64,000 bases of DNA, taken from positions 31,256 to 95,255 of the forward strand of contig QNGE01000858.1 of NCBI GenBank assembly GCA_008508345.1, read 5' to 3'. Positions 1 through 12,400 of the stretch are shown in pieces. Numbering within the stretch: position 1 is the stretch's first letter; every line of letters begins with the position of its first letter. The DNA is from Paragonimus westermani (taxonomy: Eukaryota; Platyhelminthes; Trematoda; Plagiorchiida; Troglotrematidae). The notes beneath the pieces were generated by a model. That model searched no databases and was not told the origin of the DNA. It saw nothing but the letters and a program-made list of their open reading frames with translations. The position numbers and the translations under genes are program-made.

Positions 1-870
1 AACAAGCTTCAGAGAGACCTGTCTGTCACCAGAGGTGCCTCAAATTAGTGAACTTCGCCCTAGCACCCCCCACGCAGCAAAACGTTGTGGGGCCCACATG
101 GGCCTCTCGTAGGTCAGGGGAAATAGTCCCGAGTGAAGCTTTCAACGCGGTCCGCAAAATTCCCTTTTTCAAAAAACAAATTCCCCTTCATTTTTGTTAC
201 GCGCTCCAGGCTTACTGCCGCCGCCCATGAAGAATATTGCAAAATATCCGTGAACATGAAAGTTCACACAAGTTCATCAGGAACAGTTTTTTATGCATGT
301 TTTCAGGAAATTTCCCTCTCGACGTTGAAGCGACTGCACCGCACTTCGATGCACACTGTGAAAACCTGCATAGGAATGCAAGGGAAATGTGTGGTGAACG
401 AAAGTAAACCATATTAATACCAGTTTTACGGGTATCGTTGATATTTCATATCTCCGTAAATCACGGAGATAGAGCAAGCATGAAGCATAGTAATCTTACA
501 GCATTCATTCTGTGCATTGCAATACTACTACAGACGTATGTCTGTTCACAATGGGTAACCTGAATATATCCTCGTGGACTTGTGCAATATTCGAACAATA
601 ATACAACTTTCATGGATAAATTTGAAACTCGACTATTCAGTTAATATTTAACATACAACAAGAATTAACTGACCATCAGAAAGCACTTTCCGTGATTGAT
701 ATATGAGAATGAACAACGGCGGCTAATTTCTCACGTACTTCTGTAGTACAGTAAACCGTCCGACCTGCACAAATCCTATCTCAGCGAGCTCGGAAAATTA
801 GCGATCAAAAATGTCTGACTTTACGGAGTCAATAAAACAAATGTCACATATTTTGCTGGAAAAACGAATG
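1..870. other. No recognisable feature
   Basis: The short open frames overlap on both strands without any domain, splice pattern or repeat that I recognise. I treat this stretch as intergenic or intronic sequence. Confidence 0.5.
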
Positions 871-876
871 CGGATT

Positions 877-2010
877 TTAAGATGATGTCCATAGACATTT
901 ACTTTTAGAAGAATTATTTAATGGGATGCTCGTTGCGAAGATTTTCTCATGGCCCACCGAAACCAGCAGCAAACCATGCAGTCTCGGTGGGCCATGTACT
1001 ACATGGGCTCTACATCGTCCCCTACACATCCCCCTCCCCCAGATGCAGCTTCCCGTGGAAAGCTGCAGGTACACCAACCGGTCAACAACCTCCATGACAT
1101 CATCCTCTAACATAAAATCTAATTAGTCACAGAAGTCTTGCAGAATCACTTTGAATTTCCCAGCCGTAAGTTACATTCCGTAGCGCTTGACAGAATACGA
1201 AATAGAGCTTAGCGGAGTTCGTGAAGTTTGAAAGTTGTCAAACAGCAACATCTTGTCGTCAGCCTAATCAAGATCAATCCGCCTTTGGTCAGGTGGGTGG
1301 TCCACACCGGCATCTTGTGAGTGCCGGAGACAATCCTCTACAATACTCTCCGTCACGAAATCGAACAAAAACAGTGCCTTGACGTACGCAGCTCATGGCG
1401 CTGAAACTGTAAGACGGTTCACCTTAAACATTAATCTGAGCCGAGGTGTGGGAATAAAGCGCCGACAGTATGTTCACATGCTCGATCGGTACACCCCTCC
1501 GTTTTAGCGACCCCACTGAGTCGAATGCATATTTGCAGTTAAGGAATACGGCGATTGTTAGCCAGCGGTAAGCACGTAGAGTAGAAATGTGATCTATACA
1601 TTCCCACCCAGACCGAAATCCTACCTGCTTTTCCCTAATGTGTCTCGCGAACTGCAGTGAGTCGATGAAGTATACTGGATGCCAGAACCCCATAGATGAC
1701 AAGTTGAACTAATTCCCGATGGTTTTCGCAAGAACCCCTTATACCTTTCTTGAATATTGAGACTATTATCGGCTGACCTCAGCACGGAGGGTTGGTCTCC
1801 GTCGTCCACACAGGTTGAACTAACTGAGCCAATGCTTCTACTGACGCCCCCAGCTTCTACGGAAAGAACCAGTGCGAGATCACCTGGACCAGCAGGCCTA
1901 TTACGTTTGAGGGCCGAGATACGACTGCGGAAGTCAGTCTCGGTGGGTGGTTCCAAATCTACAGACCAGGGTGTTGCATTACAAGTTGGTGGCGGTAACA
2001 TAGTAGAAGC
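877..2010 (-). pseudogene. RTE/SR2-like LINE reverse transcriptase relic
   Basis: Read on the minus strand, the pieces follow the order of an RTE-clade ORF2. First comes the pre-RT linker (around 1990-1860, with DLEPPTETDFRSRISALKRN). Then comes the RT finger with REKQVGFRSG and DHISTLR (around 1640-1580), then the A block TIAVFLNCKYAFDSV (around 1560-1510). A decayed YADD block near 1275-1240 (tyrosine codon now TAG, followed by ADDKMLLF) is followed by the post-RT segment with MEVVDRLVYL near 1100-1080. Several frame changes and stops separate these blocks, so the copy is dead. The family normally encodes an endonuclease plus reverse transcriptase used for target-primed reverse transcription. 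The endonuclease end is not seen. The same blocks occur in the copies at 7.5-8.9 kb and 23.7-24.6 kb. Confidence 0.8.
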
Positions 2011-2165
2011 AGCAGGCCAGCTGAATTAACCGTCAAAGTGTTTCGTCTACCGCTCGAACCTTCTGAATTTGTTACAGATGAGTGTGCCATCTGTCTCGCT
2101 GATAGGTTCATTGACAGACAGCCGTCTAGGACTAGTGGTACTCCTGTAGAAGCTGTCCCCTCCAG

Positions 2166-2509
2166 ACTTATTTTGGAAATGTGCGAATATGCTATGATCA
2201 CCCTTTACTCATTCTGCTAGGAGGGTGAGTTTGTAAACAATTCTCTCCTTGATCCATTATAGTGAGTATTATTTGCCTGAGGTAGTCGATCTTCCTGATA
2301 TTCATGGCACTCCAGAAAGTGTGGTGGACGATGTCAGTCTTCGGCGTGGTGTTTCTTCCTCACACTGCGCTAGCAGGTGATCGCCCAATAGGGTTGTGCT
2401 GCCTGTGTACGGTATCAGAAGGGTGGTTTTTTCTTGGCGAGTATGTGAGCAAACTTGTAGTGTTTGATTACAGTGGCCCCCACCAGTTGAACCACATCAG
2501 ACAGGCTGA
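2166..2509 (+). CDS. Candidate terminal exons of an unidentified gene
   Basis: I do not recognise a family. Four putative exons can be read in consistent phase: 2166-2224, 2263-2376, 2419-2440 and 2474-2509, ending in TGA. The introns between them would be 38, 42 and 33 nt. Donors are GTGAGT, GTGATC and GTATGT; every acceptor ends in AG, and the first is preceded by a pyrimidine-rich tract. These sizes match the introns of MAGOH 750 bp downstream. The second exon reads PEVVDLPDIHGTPESVVDD, which looks like real protein. The third exon would be only 22 nt, a micro-exon. The model is assembled by eye and could be over-fitted. A rival reading is the 60-residue open frame at 2038-2220 with a C-x2-C pair (DECAICL), but that lacks the rest of a RING finger. 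Confidence 0.3.
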
Positions 2510-3259
2510 TCACGTAAGCAAAGTGGCCATCTAACACCGCACATTTCCAGAATTTCTAGCTAAGCGATGAATTGGTCGAATAGTTGTTTTATACAATCTT
2601 CTTTGGTTAGACCACATTTTTTTCATTCTGGCTGAGTGATTAACTCACTGGGTATTATTTGCTGGTGCTTGGTTAGCATACGGGATCGAACAACGACGTG
2701 GACACCGTAAAGCCCTGACTGTTTCGTTAAGTATAGTTAGTATCTCCTTTTTCAGTCGCGGCTTTTATGACCACTCTCATCGCTAGTTGGGTGCGCTATC
2801 CGATATGAAAGTATGTCACAGTCCATTCATGCGTGCGTGCACAATACTGCTCTAACTAAATCTCTCATGTTATGTTATGTTTGTTCATCTTGCTAATTTT
2901 TCTCTTCTGAAGCGTTTCTTGTCAATGTTACGATGAACAGCGGCACGAACCATAGCTTCGCCTAGTTAATCACGTGCTCGTTTGCATACAATCTTATACA
3001 TACGTTTTCTCGTGTGTCTGTTGTCTGATTGAACTACATGTACTGTTGTGTAGAGCTATTGACTGAACAGGTGAACTGTCGCGTTTCTTGTCGGCAAAGT
3101 TTTTTTTACGTTTGCCCCCACTTCTCCAGACAACCCACTTTGAAGTGGAACCAGTTACGGTACATCGTATCCATTGCTTCTACTTGAGTTATCAGTCATT
3201 CAATAACTATTAGTCATCTAGTGGACTTTCCTACAGCATATATCACTGTATTTTTAGCC
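2510..3259 (+). promoter_or_regulatory. MAGOH upstream region
   Basis: No coding sequence is recognisable in the 750 bp before the MAGOH start codon. It must hold the 5' UTR and probably the promoter, unless the gene is trans-spliced. I see no convincing TATA box and cannot place the transcription start. Confidence 0.35.
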
Positions 3260-3817
3260 ATGTCGGATGCGTTCTACCTTCGGTATTATGTGGGACATCG
3301 TGGAAAGTTCGGTCATGAATTCCTTGAATTCGAGTTTCGTCCTGACGGTAACCTGGGTTTGTTTGCTCATTGTTTCCTGTAGGTAAATTAAGGTATGCGA
3401 ATAATTCGAATTACAAAAACGATACGATGATTCGTAAAGAGGTTTGTTCTTCTTTTCTGTGTTTACTCTTCAAATCCATAGTGCTTCGTCAGTCCAGCTG
3501 TGATGGCCGAACTCAAACGTATCATTGTGGAAAGTGAAATTATGTCAGAAGATGATGCCGCTTGGCCCGATCCTGACCGCGTCGGGAGACAAGAGTTAGA
3601 AATTGTCTGTGGAGATGAACATATTTCTTTTACCACATCTAAGATAGGTTCCTTGATCGACATAACCAATAGCAAGTATGTTGTTCTTGATATTTTTTAT
3701 TTGGTATGTTTTTTCAGGGATCCGGAAGGATTGCGTACATTTTACTACCTGGTTCAAGATTTGAAATGTCTGGTTTTTTCACTGATCGGATTGCATTTCA
3801 AGATCAAACCTATATAG
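3260..3817 (+). CDS. MAGOH: MAGOH, exon junction complex core protein
   Basis: Mago nashi pairs with Y14 (RBM8A). Together they lock eIF4A3 onto spliced mRNA in the exon junction complex, which acts in mRNA localisation, quality control and splicing. The gene is complete: join(3260-3347, 3383-3441, 3482-3675, 3718-3817), 441 nt, 146 residues plus TAG, the same length as the human protein. Introns are 35, 40 and 42 nt, all GT-AG. The start is the ATG of [20 protein letters not shown], the conserved N-terminus. The protein then carries [44 protein letters not shown] and the conserved C-terminus [13 protein letters not shown]. Differences from animal homologues lie mainly in the loop encoded at the exon 2/3 junction ([11 protein letters not shown]). 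The second donor is GTTTGT, a weak site. An AATAAA lies 40 bp past the stop. A decayed LINE begins about 50 bp after the stop codon. Confidence 0.97.
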
Positions 3818-3856
3818 TGCATCAGCTGATACACTTTTGTGTGGATTTCATATTGT

Positions 3857-3862
3857 AATAAA
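3857..3862 (+). terminator. Polyadenylation signal of MAGOH
   Basis: An AATAAA hexamer lies 40 bp after the MAGOH stop codon, a normal position for a compact 3' UTR. No cleavage site can be read directly. Confidence 0.7.
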
Positions 3863-3869
3863 TTTTCAT

Positions 3870-5430
3870 GTAAAGCCCATTGGTTCACTACCCCTTCAAT
3901 ACGAGTAGCTGGCGATTTGCTTCAGAAATGTTTCGAAACCTAACACTTCGTACATGGTTCCATATTCACTCGCTTCGGGATATGGAGTATTGGCAACATG
4001 GAATCCACTTATTAATTGTCAAGATATGTAATTTCCGATGTGAACCCTCTTGCTCAATCCCAGTTTCCTATCACCTTGGTTGCGGATGCATCGGTCATAT
4101 TTCTGCTTTACAACGAACTGTGAATCACTGCCCCTTTTCTGCACAGCCAATACTAGTGATACTCGTAAACCTAAAAGCTGCTAACATGGTTGTCCAGCAT
4201 GTTTTCCGAAGCCACCTCCATTATAGATGGGTTTCAGTGAAATGTTGGGAGTTTCTTAAATCGCGGATGACTTCTATGGATGTAAGAAGTACCTTCACGG
4301 GCTGTTAATTCGAGCGTTCTCTTCTTCGGGTTGCGTTTACATGGTTTGATTTCTGCTCTCCTATTCCAGTACTTGGCAGATGATGTTCTAGCAGTGCCAG
4401 AAGGTTTTGCGGGACTTCAATTGAGCGTCTGCTAGATAAGTTGTTCATCAATACCGGGGATGTGGACAACATGCTGTGCAGGTTAAAGGATATGGCTGGT
4501 ATACACATTCAAATTGTTATTACAGGGTTGGTTTGATCCTGCTCCTGTCGCCGCGGGCCACTTAAAAATAAGCGAGTTGTATGCTTCCTGTGTACGCACG
4601 TAGATGATTACTTGAGGCAGAGACAAAGTCGCCACTGGTTTTGAGCATACTCATGGGCCGTAATAAAATCAATCTGGGCACCTAGTGTGTGCGAATAAAT
4701 GTCTGTTCGTGAAGGTGTACGTCTGTGCAGTACATCGGTTTCAGCGTTAAACTGATCTTTGGGGCTGTCAGTCTTAGTTTATTTCTGCAAACCGGCAGCT
4801 TGAAAATGTCGGTTACCTGATTTCACCAACTGATAATATTACTGATGAAGCGTCTATGGGGATAGCGATGGCACTGTCATTTGGGCGTCTCAGACACATG
4901 GTCACCTAGTAACAAGGTTTGCAACAGGTTATATTCTCAATCTTTCGATAACATTGTTCACTTCCGTGTAACCTATGTTATAACATGTGGGTTGGATATT
5001 TGCAGGCTGATAAAACGGGAACAGAAACAGCCACCGTAACCGTGTATGAACCCGCGAGCGTGTGATTACCAATCGAGCTTCTGTGCTCTCGTGCATAGTT
5101 TACGAAGCATGTGTCCGTTCCGTCCTACTCTACGGATCACAGATTTAGCCTATTCATGCGGATATCGTAGATAGTCCTTGAGTATTCGACTACTGCTCCC
5201 CTGCCATCCGGTCCTTGATAATATAATCTTACGACCTATCGACGTGTATTTGAACTGTTCAAACTTTCCGCTCGAAACAGCGCATCGATAAAGATGCGCA
5301 ATCCGCGTTTGCCGGGTCGCATGCTCAGTGTGCCATCACACAAGATTGTCGTACAGTGGCGTGTTCATGAATTAGGCATGCCTTTATGCTTTGCTGTCAG
5401 GCACAATCTGTCGGACTGAAAACAGCACAG
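3870..5430 (+). pseudogene. RTE-like LINE relic downstream of MAGOH
   Basis: This is a heavily decayed reverse transcriptase of the same broad RTE type as the other copies but clearly more diverged. The open frame at 3880-4308 (142 codons) holds the RT fingers and A block: GCGCIGHISALQRTV, then PILVILVNLKAANMVV, where the catalytic aspartate-containing LDLKAAFD-type motif has become LVNLKAANM. A YLADDVLAVPEGFAGL block (YADD region) follows near 4370-4420. Then come LENVGYLISPTDNITDEAS near 4800-4860 and a post-RT YEACVRSVLLYGS segment near 5095-5140. Stops and frameshifts separate them. It starts almost at the MAGOH poly(A) signal, so it fixes the downstream edge of that gene. Confidence 0.7.
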
Positions 5431-5439
5431 CTGTCCACT

Positions 5440-6570
5440 CCGCTGCTTGGGAACACTCGGAAATGTGTTGCAAATGATATAGACCTTGTGCGAACGAATT
5501 ATTAAATTGCTACTGTTTTACTTGCCTGTTTGTTTGTTTGTTTATATTGCTGATGTCAAGATCAGCGGTAGCTGGAGCCGTGATAATCACAGCTCAAAGC
5601 CGAAAAAGCAGGCACTTCAAGTGACAACAATGGCTGGTTTGTCACACCTTCGGAGACGTAAATTTCTCAGTATTTTTTAAATCAGTTCTGATGAATCATT
5701 AACGCAATCACAGATGGATGTGCATTGCCTTAGCAGAGAAAATCCCAACTTGAGCCAGCATGAAGTATGAAAACAGTAGGTAATTTGTTGTCAGCTCTGA
5801 CTTGTTAGATTCGATGCACTGTTTTGTAAACACATTCCAGTCGGATGGGTTTTTTGTTTGGAAAGTAGCATGTTTACAAGATATTCCAAATTAAGTAGCA
5901 GTTTATTCGAGTTCAACTTTAATTGACGTTTCTCATGAAAAAGTTATTACTTTTTGGAATTTTCATTCGTCAGATTTGTCTGGAAACCTTTTATCTGTTC
6001 CAGGTGTGATGTAGCCCCAAAGGGTTTATAGGGAAATTACCAAGTTTTTTTTTGCATCGTCTTCAGTGCTTTTATCTTTGGCATCGCAAAACGCCAAGAT
6101 ATTGACTATGGATAATTTTTTGAAGATCTGCTGGTTCAGTTTGAGAAGACGCATACTTTTGCCTGTTACTTAGCCTGCAAACCGCCTTACAGTCTGTCGA
6201 TTTGTACACGCGACAGCTCGAAAAATATCCTACTCGAATTAGGTGGTGTACCCCATATGTAGCTGAGGTGTCTACTGGGTAGTATATTGTCCGATGTATC
6301 AGTCGCCTGTTTCAAAATGTCACAAACTGGCAAATCGACAATATCGCCACAAATTATAAAAGGCTTTACCTCTTCTCTGAGTTAAGTTAGTAAATGTTGC
6401 CTATCACCTTGTGGGCCGCGCATTTGTCCACGCCGTTGACTGACACGCTAACAAACGTAGAAGCGGAGTGCGAGCCTTGCAACCTAAAAATTGTTGGTTC
6501 TTGCAGCTCGCCTCTTCATTTGCCTCTCAGCAACACCGTTACTTTTAGTCACACCACCCAAGTTTGCAGC
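5440..6570. other. No recognisable gene
   Basis: Only short open frames are present. The one notable feature is a short TGTT tandem tract at 5526-5543. I see no domain or exon pattern. Confidence 0.45.
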
Positions 6571-6574
6571 GAAA

Positions 6575-7260
6575 GCCCTCATCATCATAGACAGCAATAC
6601 ATCAGTGGTTCACACTAATGCTTAACTGCCATACAACCATAAAGAAAAAGCAAGCCCTATATAGGAAAAGAGAAGGGGACGGGAAGGGACCTAACTACTG
6701 AAAACAACTACGCCTATATTCAAACATTCAACATCAAGGTGCCTACACCTTGCAAACAAACAACCGAGCTGCAAGTGAGAGTAAGGCGTCATCAGCAAGA
6801 CAGCTTCCTTACGGCTTTCACTGCCCCGCGTCATTAAATGTACTCACTTCAGAGACAACTCGGACAAACAACGACAACATTCACGCCACTGAGCTCGAGT
6901 AGCCGCCATCTCACCTAGAATCTCCAACCACCGACTCAGTGAGTCGCGAGGGCCCCAGCCCGGGAGACGAACACGGCCCACAGTGGCCAACCCCTTCGTG
7001 AACGACTTCATTTCCCTGCGCCAGGTCATTACCTGACCACCTCGCACCTTACACCAGTCAGTCGCAGTGTCAGCAAACAGTGCTCGCTGTGGAAGACGAC
7101 GAGCTGGCATCCTTAATACGTGACCTAACCATCTAAGCCTGTGCAAACGTAGGGATTGAACAAAAGAACTCGCTTGACAATCACTACCAAACACCCGCTT
7201 CCTAACCTCCTCGTTACTTACACGCCGGTGCCTTGTGAAAGCCCTATCTATTGAATGCGG
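6575..7260 (-). mobile_element. RTE-like LINE 3' end with 3' UTR
   Basis: The minus-strand open frame at 6844-7194 (116 residues) is the C-terminus of an RTE-clade ORF2. It has HRLRWLGHVLRMPARRLPQR, then GGQVMTWRREMK, then LPGWGPRDSLSRWLE and a cysteine pair CCRCLSELS. Upstream coding continues as NEEVRKRVFGSDC. After the stop, about 270 bp of 3' UTR ends in a short CATCATCAT-type tail near 6580. The same UTR, tail included, is found on the plus strand at 24585-24880, so the two are copies of one family. Only the 3' end is present, which is typical of 5' truncation during target-primed reverse transcription. Confidence 0.85.
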
Positions 7261-7339
7261 AAGACATCAAAATAATGTGGCATGGCCTACCTTGCAGTTT
7301 AAAAATTTAAGAGCCTGCATGTAACTGCTATCAGAGAGA

Positions 7340-8960
7340 AATTAGGACAGTGGACAAAATTCGTGGATTATTGTGGGCATATTCGCTTCGGAAGCGGACT
7401 ACATTTCTAGTTTATGGTTTTTCAGTTGATTTACGTGGTGTTTTTAGAACTGAGCATAGACCAAATCACCACTGGTCCCTCGTCCCGATGATCAGGTTGT
7501 ACTTCTGTTTCTACATTCCCCGTTACAGATGTAGCTCGTCACATGACTAACTGCTTTCGGAATCCACCACAGTTTCGATATCCTCCGCCTAATTTCGATT
7601 ATAATAGCACCATTGAAGTGGTGTCATGCGTAGCCAAGTTTGTTAGCTGGACAACGACTGTTGGGAGACTGACCAGACCGTCGATTGAGCACAAGTGCCA
7701 AACTAGCCTAGAAAGCAAGCTTAACAGTTATCATCCTGGAGATCTTAATAGCTGCTGGACTCAAATCTCACAGACCAATGATGAAACTGATATTGTGGCG
7801 TGCGGTTCGTAGGTTAGACAAACATCGGATCTCAGAGAAATCCATGGAGTTTTCAGAAGCCAGATGGGACATTCTTCTTCCTTTCAGCACATATAACACT
7901 TTAGGGATGAATATCCGCAAGAAGCTAAAGCCTGGTTTGATTGCCGATCTAGAAGCTCGGATAATAGAGTTTGATGGGGTTGAAACCGTTTTCGCATCAA
8001 GCAACACCTATCAAGGATTTAATTGGCGAGACAGGTGGCGCTTATCCACAACAAGTCCAGAAGGAACTGGTCTTCTGCCTCTTCTGCGTTGCAGCCTCGA
8101 AAATTCAATCTATCGCCCTGGTCGGAGAATTGAGAGCCACCCATTAAAACTGAGGTGCGCAGTTGTATTTCGGTTTTCAAACGTAATAAGGCTGCTGATT
8201 CAAATGATCTCATGTCGACAGCTGTATGTGGACTACGGAGATCATCTCTCCGTGCTAGGGTCATCCGATAACAGTTCCCATACCAAACGATGATGCCTGG
8301 GGTCCTTGCGAAAATCGCAGAGGAATTAGCTTGACCTTACTCATTGTTAGGGTTCTGACATCTATTATACTTTGTCGGCTTTTTGCAACTCGGAAGGCAG
8401 ACATTAAGGAGAAACAGAGCAGGGTTTCGTCGTCGACTATGATGTATTGATCACACTTTCACTCTTCGTCGAATTCTGAAGTAGAGTCATACGTGTCGCT
8501 GTCCTAACTACGTGGACTCAATTTTGGATAACGAAGTTATGGAAGTTGTTGACCAATGTGTCTAGCTAGAAAGCCGCATCAACGACGGCAGAGGTGTGGG
8601 GAGTAACATGGAGGCTAGTGTGGCATTCGCCTATCCACTGTCCCCTGGCTACATAGAGGCATCTCTCTGACGCATAAACGTCGTGTAGATAAGGCGACTG
8701 TAAGGGCCCTATTACATTACAGCAACGAAACTTGGCCGCTCAGGGTATACGACGAACCGTCTTCAGGTATTTGACCAACGATGTCTGCGTTTGATCGCTC
8801 GCATCGGGTGACGACGACGGGTAACCATGTTTCATCATGCAATTTTTAAGTGTATGGCGGCCAGGCAATGACAGTCACGTGCTATGAAAGCACTGACCGT
8901 CCAGCTTAACAAGGTTTGTAGGTGTCTACCTGATTCAGGGAATCTGCGACCATCTACACC
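7340..8960 (+). pseudogene. RTE-like LINE ORF2 relic
   Basis: A decayed plus-strand ORF2 is recognisable in order. The pre-RT linker includes VFASSNTYQGF and IKTEVRSCISVFKRNKAA (around 7990-8200). RT fingers follow, with ENRRGISLTLLIVRVLTSII (around 8310-8370) and KEKQSRVSS (around 8405-8430). The post-RT block ILDNEVMEVVD (around 8520) leads into YSNETWPLRVYD (8725-8760). The open frame at 7778-8293 (171 codons) covers the linker and partly runs out of the true frame. There are several stops and frameshifts, and the 3' UTR family seen at 6.6 and 24.6 kb is not present, so this copy lost its 3' end. It lies head to head with the minus-strand copy ending near 7260. Confidence 0.75.
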
Positions 8961-9333
8961 GCCGGTTGGAAACATCCTATGACGTGGCATGGTGATTTGG
9001 CAGTTGAGCATCAGCGCAAACCTTTGGTGATGGTGTTAAAATGTCTTTCCCTGCAACTCTTTAATCACTTACTTCAAGCTGTGTCACATCTTAAGAGAGT
9101 ATGTCTCGGTTCGCCGTTGATTCTGACTGAAGCGCACCTGGAGATGGATTTACAAATACGAGTGTATGGGAACAAACGAACAAAACGGTGGAAAGATATC
9201 ACACCAAATTTAGTACGAATGAAGTTGAACAGTTTGGGCGTCGTCTTTAACATGTTACTGATAAACAGATTGGGAATAACACAACGTTACGAGCAAGTTG
9301 TAATGCTCTACGTTTCAACCACCTCGGGTGGCC

Positions 9334-9383
9334 TTCCTCAGGAGTGTTGTAATCGAAATTTCAATTACAACACTCCTGAGGAA
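9334..9383. repeat. 50-bp near-perfect palindrome
   Basis: Two 20-bp arms (9334-9353 and 9364-9383) are perfect reverse complements. The 10 bp between them (CGAAATTTCA) contain a further 4-bp pair of arms, leaving one C/A mismatch, so 24 of 25 positions pair. In DNA it could extrude a cruciform; in RNA it would form a long hairpin. It lies inside an unremarkable 141-codon open frame (8979-9404) that I do not believe is a gene. Confidence 0.9.
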
Positions 9384-9404
9384 AACAGTGGAAACTTATC
9401 TTGA

Positions 9405-12400
9405 AAATCTCACACGCGAGGGACTACACAACTGTTCTGTCGGTCAGTGTTTCCGAACTGTAATATAGTTCGTTGCGCTGCCCAAATATGGCAAACGGTG
9501 TTCACTGGCGCATCCAAGACTCTCACGGCACGTGGTCACGTAATTGTATGAATGTCTTGCGATTCTATCCAAACATCTGCGGCCGTATTGGAGAGTTGTG
9601 GCTCCATGGTAGTCTGCTTAGCGAGTTATAAACCAAGTGTATTCGATCGTCCACAAACCATTGGAATCACTGTTCGTCATCGTTACAAATTCGTGAACCT
9701 TCTTACACATGTGGTTGGTCTCATTCCCTATCGATAGTTAGTGCAACCCCGAGTCACGGACAATGCTCCACTGTTGGCTGCAAAAAGTGCACTCTCTACC
9801 CCTAACTCAATTGACCAAGTAATCCTCGCGGTTTTTACCTAAACCCCGTAGATCTGCGTTTTGGTTCACCGGTCATCGTATCCACTGTCGAATGGAATTA
9901 CTCCATATTTATTCCTAAGATTCGTGAAATTGACAGAAATTCATTTTTGCAGCTTGTAGAATAATTCCTTAAAATAGGCCTCATCACAGCAGGAATGCGG
10001 GACTCGATACGCAGGGCCAGTGAGACGTGCACAATCGCCACTGCCATCGCTTCGCACCCGGACATCGAATGTGCCGCTTAACCTTTGCTCCTCCGGACTA
10101 AGACGACCAGGTTGTGTATTCTATCGCTAACGAAAACGGTGATGTCCTAGTGTTTGGTTTACCTCGGACGATCGAAGAAGACATGGGATTCACTGCTGCC
10201 AGCATCTGAGCTAGTTTCTTAAAATATGTAGGTATCCTTCTGAAATCCCTATAAAATACATGAGTCAATTGTTAACAGGTGTTCATCAACGTACTGGTAT
10301 AAGTGCGCACGAACGATCGCTCATTAATGTCTAGTCGACCAAGCATTTGCTACGCTTCAGATTCTGTTGTGGTCGTCACTCTAGCTTGACCATGAGTTTT
10401 GGCTTCGTCTTCACCAGAACTCTTCAAGAGGAACCGGTACAGTTGTTCACGGTCAAGTTTACATACACAATGACGCTGAAAACGTAAGTGCGCGGAATGA
10501 CAACTTCAAATACTTCTTGGTCGTTTACGCTACAAGAGAGGGCACCACCCGGACCTTTTAATCTTACTCTTAACGTATAGTTGATTCTTACAGTTTAACG
10601 GGTACGCGGACAGATTAGGAAGAATCGTAGGTTGTATACCGTTCGATTCAAAATTTCGACAGGAATGTGATGGTGAGAAAATGAAACAGACCAGACAATT
10701 TTGAGGTTTCTTCAGTAAGGTTTTTTAGAACATAGTGGCAGTTCCTTATGTCTTGGTAATGATATTGTGGTTTTTCTGTTCAGGAGCCCGCGTTTCCCGA
10801 CAGTCGAGCAGAGCACAGTTGATTCAGTTATTCGAGATATTAGTTTGCACTTCAGTGGCATGAGCTTCGTTTAAAATTATCAAGAAAAACTTGAGTAAAA
10901 CGATTGTGTACACATCTGAAAGGTAGATGTTCTTCTTGGAAATCAAGACGCCGTAATATCACAGTTGGACAATAACGATTTAAAAACACGTGCATTGAAA
11001 TCGAACTCAGGTGCTCCTCAAAGTCAGGGTTGCTGCCGTTGTTAATCTTTCTGCATGATGGTTAAACGTTAAACCGGGCATAAGTGTGATGAATCTGTGA
11101 AAGAATACTGAGCGGTCTTCATTTACAGTGAATCGCAACCCACTGCTGTTCTCAGCGCTCAAAGATATCGTTGATGTTCATTCTGTCATGGCAAGGTCTT
11201 CGAAATCCCCGGCTGCCTCTTTTCCGTTTTCTAGCTCCATTCTCTAGGATTGTAACACAATATTTCATTTTAAATCAGGTTGCTTAACAACAGTTAATTT
11301 TGCTCCACAATAATCGTAAAACGTCTCAAATGCAAACAGAATCTTGCGTATGTTTCCTATATTTTACATGTTAGTATCCGTCAGCATTCAGGTGAATACG
11401 ACATACTTAATACCTTCTCCTATCAAATCTACTTTATTTTATTATAGCCTGATTTTAAAAGAATAAATTCGATATGTACCATTGTTTCAGAAGTGTTTTG
11501 ACATTAGGGAATTGACATATTCGAAAAACTTCTTGCAAAAACGTTTCTAATAGATTGTAGATACCGAAGCTTGGACCGAAATCTGGAGGGTGCTAGCTAA
11601 TGATTTCAGGCAGATGTGTGACATCTCTTTGACATCATTGCTAATTATTTATTGTCAACGAAACGAGGCTGGCCACCAAGTTTTCCGGTTTTAATGACCA
11701 GGGTTACTACTGAAGTGTGGCCAATCTCTGCAACAGGTATTGGTTAGACACCCGATGACATAATTACGAGTTCGTAAATATTGTACGGGTGATTTCGCTA
11801 TGTTGTTGCGAATTGCCTGATTTTCGTACCCAGTAAACTAACTTCACAGTGAAAGTTTCCTACAAACCATTTATTCTCTCTGAAAAATAACAATTCACGA
11901 GACTGATCGCAAGACAACCACACATTCCCTCACGTGGCCACACTGCGTTGACCCCTTAGACACAACACACAGAATCTGAGATTCATTGGCGCTAAAAAAG
12001 AGCTCATACCACGAACAAGTGGCGTCAGGGAAAGTATACGCAAGTGAACTTTGGGTGCACTGTGGTAGATAAATACTGCGGGATAGGTTGATTATCATCA
12101 TTGCTTCAGGCAGACAATCAGCCAAACGGGTTCACCTCTGCTTAGCATTGTGGCATAATACATAATACATTTTTCCTCTCACCAATTTGGGCCTATTAAA
12201 GGTCGACAAACCACTGAGATCAAAATGTGTTGTTCAGGGTTTTCCGACATGTCTACCTTTACGAATGACTGACAGTAACAGAGGCAATCATCGGATCTAC
12301 CGGAAAAGACTTAAGCCAACTGACTATCGTCTAGTCCAGTAGAGATTGAACATTTAGCGACTACAATAAATAATATTTTTGACAGTCACATTCAATTGTA

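Noticed and set aside
2038..2220. RING-finger gene from the DECAICL motif
   Set aside because: Only the first C-x2-C pair is present; the C-x-H-x2-C and final pair are missing, and the overlapping frame gives a better spliced model.
2670..2700. B-box-like GTTCGATCCC on the minus strand
   Set aside because: No A box at the right distance and no cloverleaf can be drawn.
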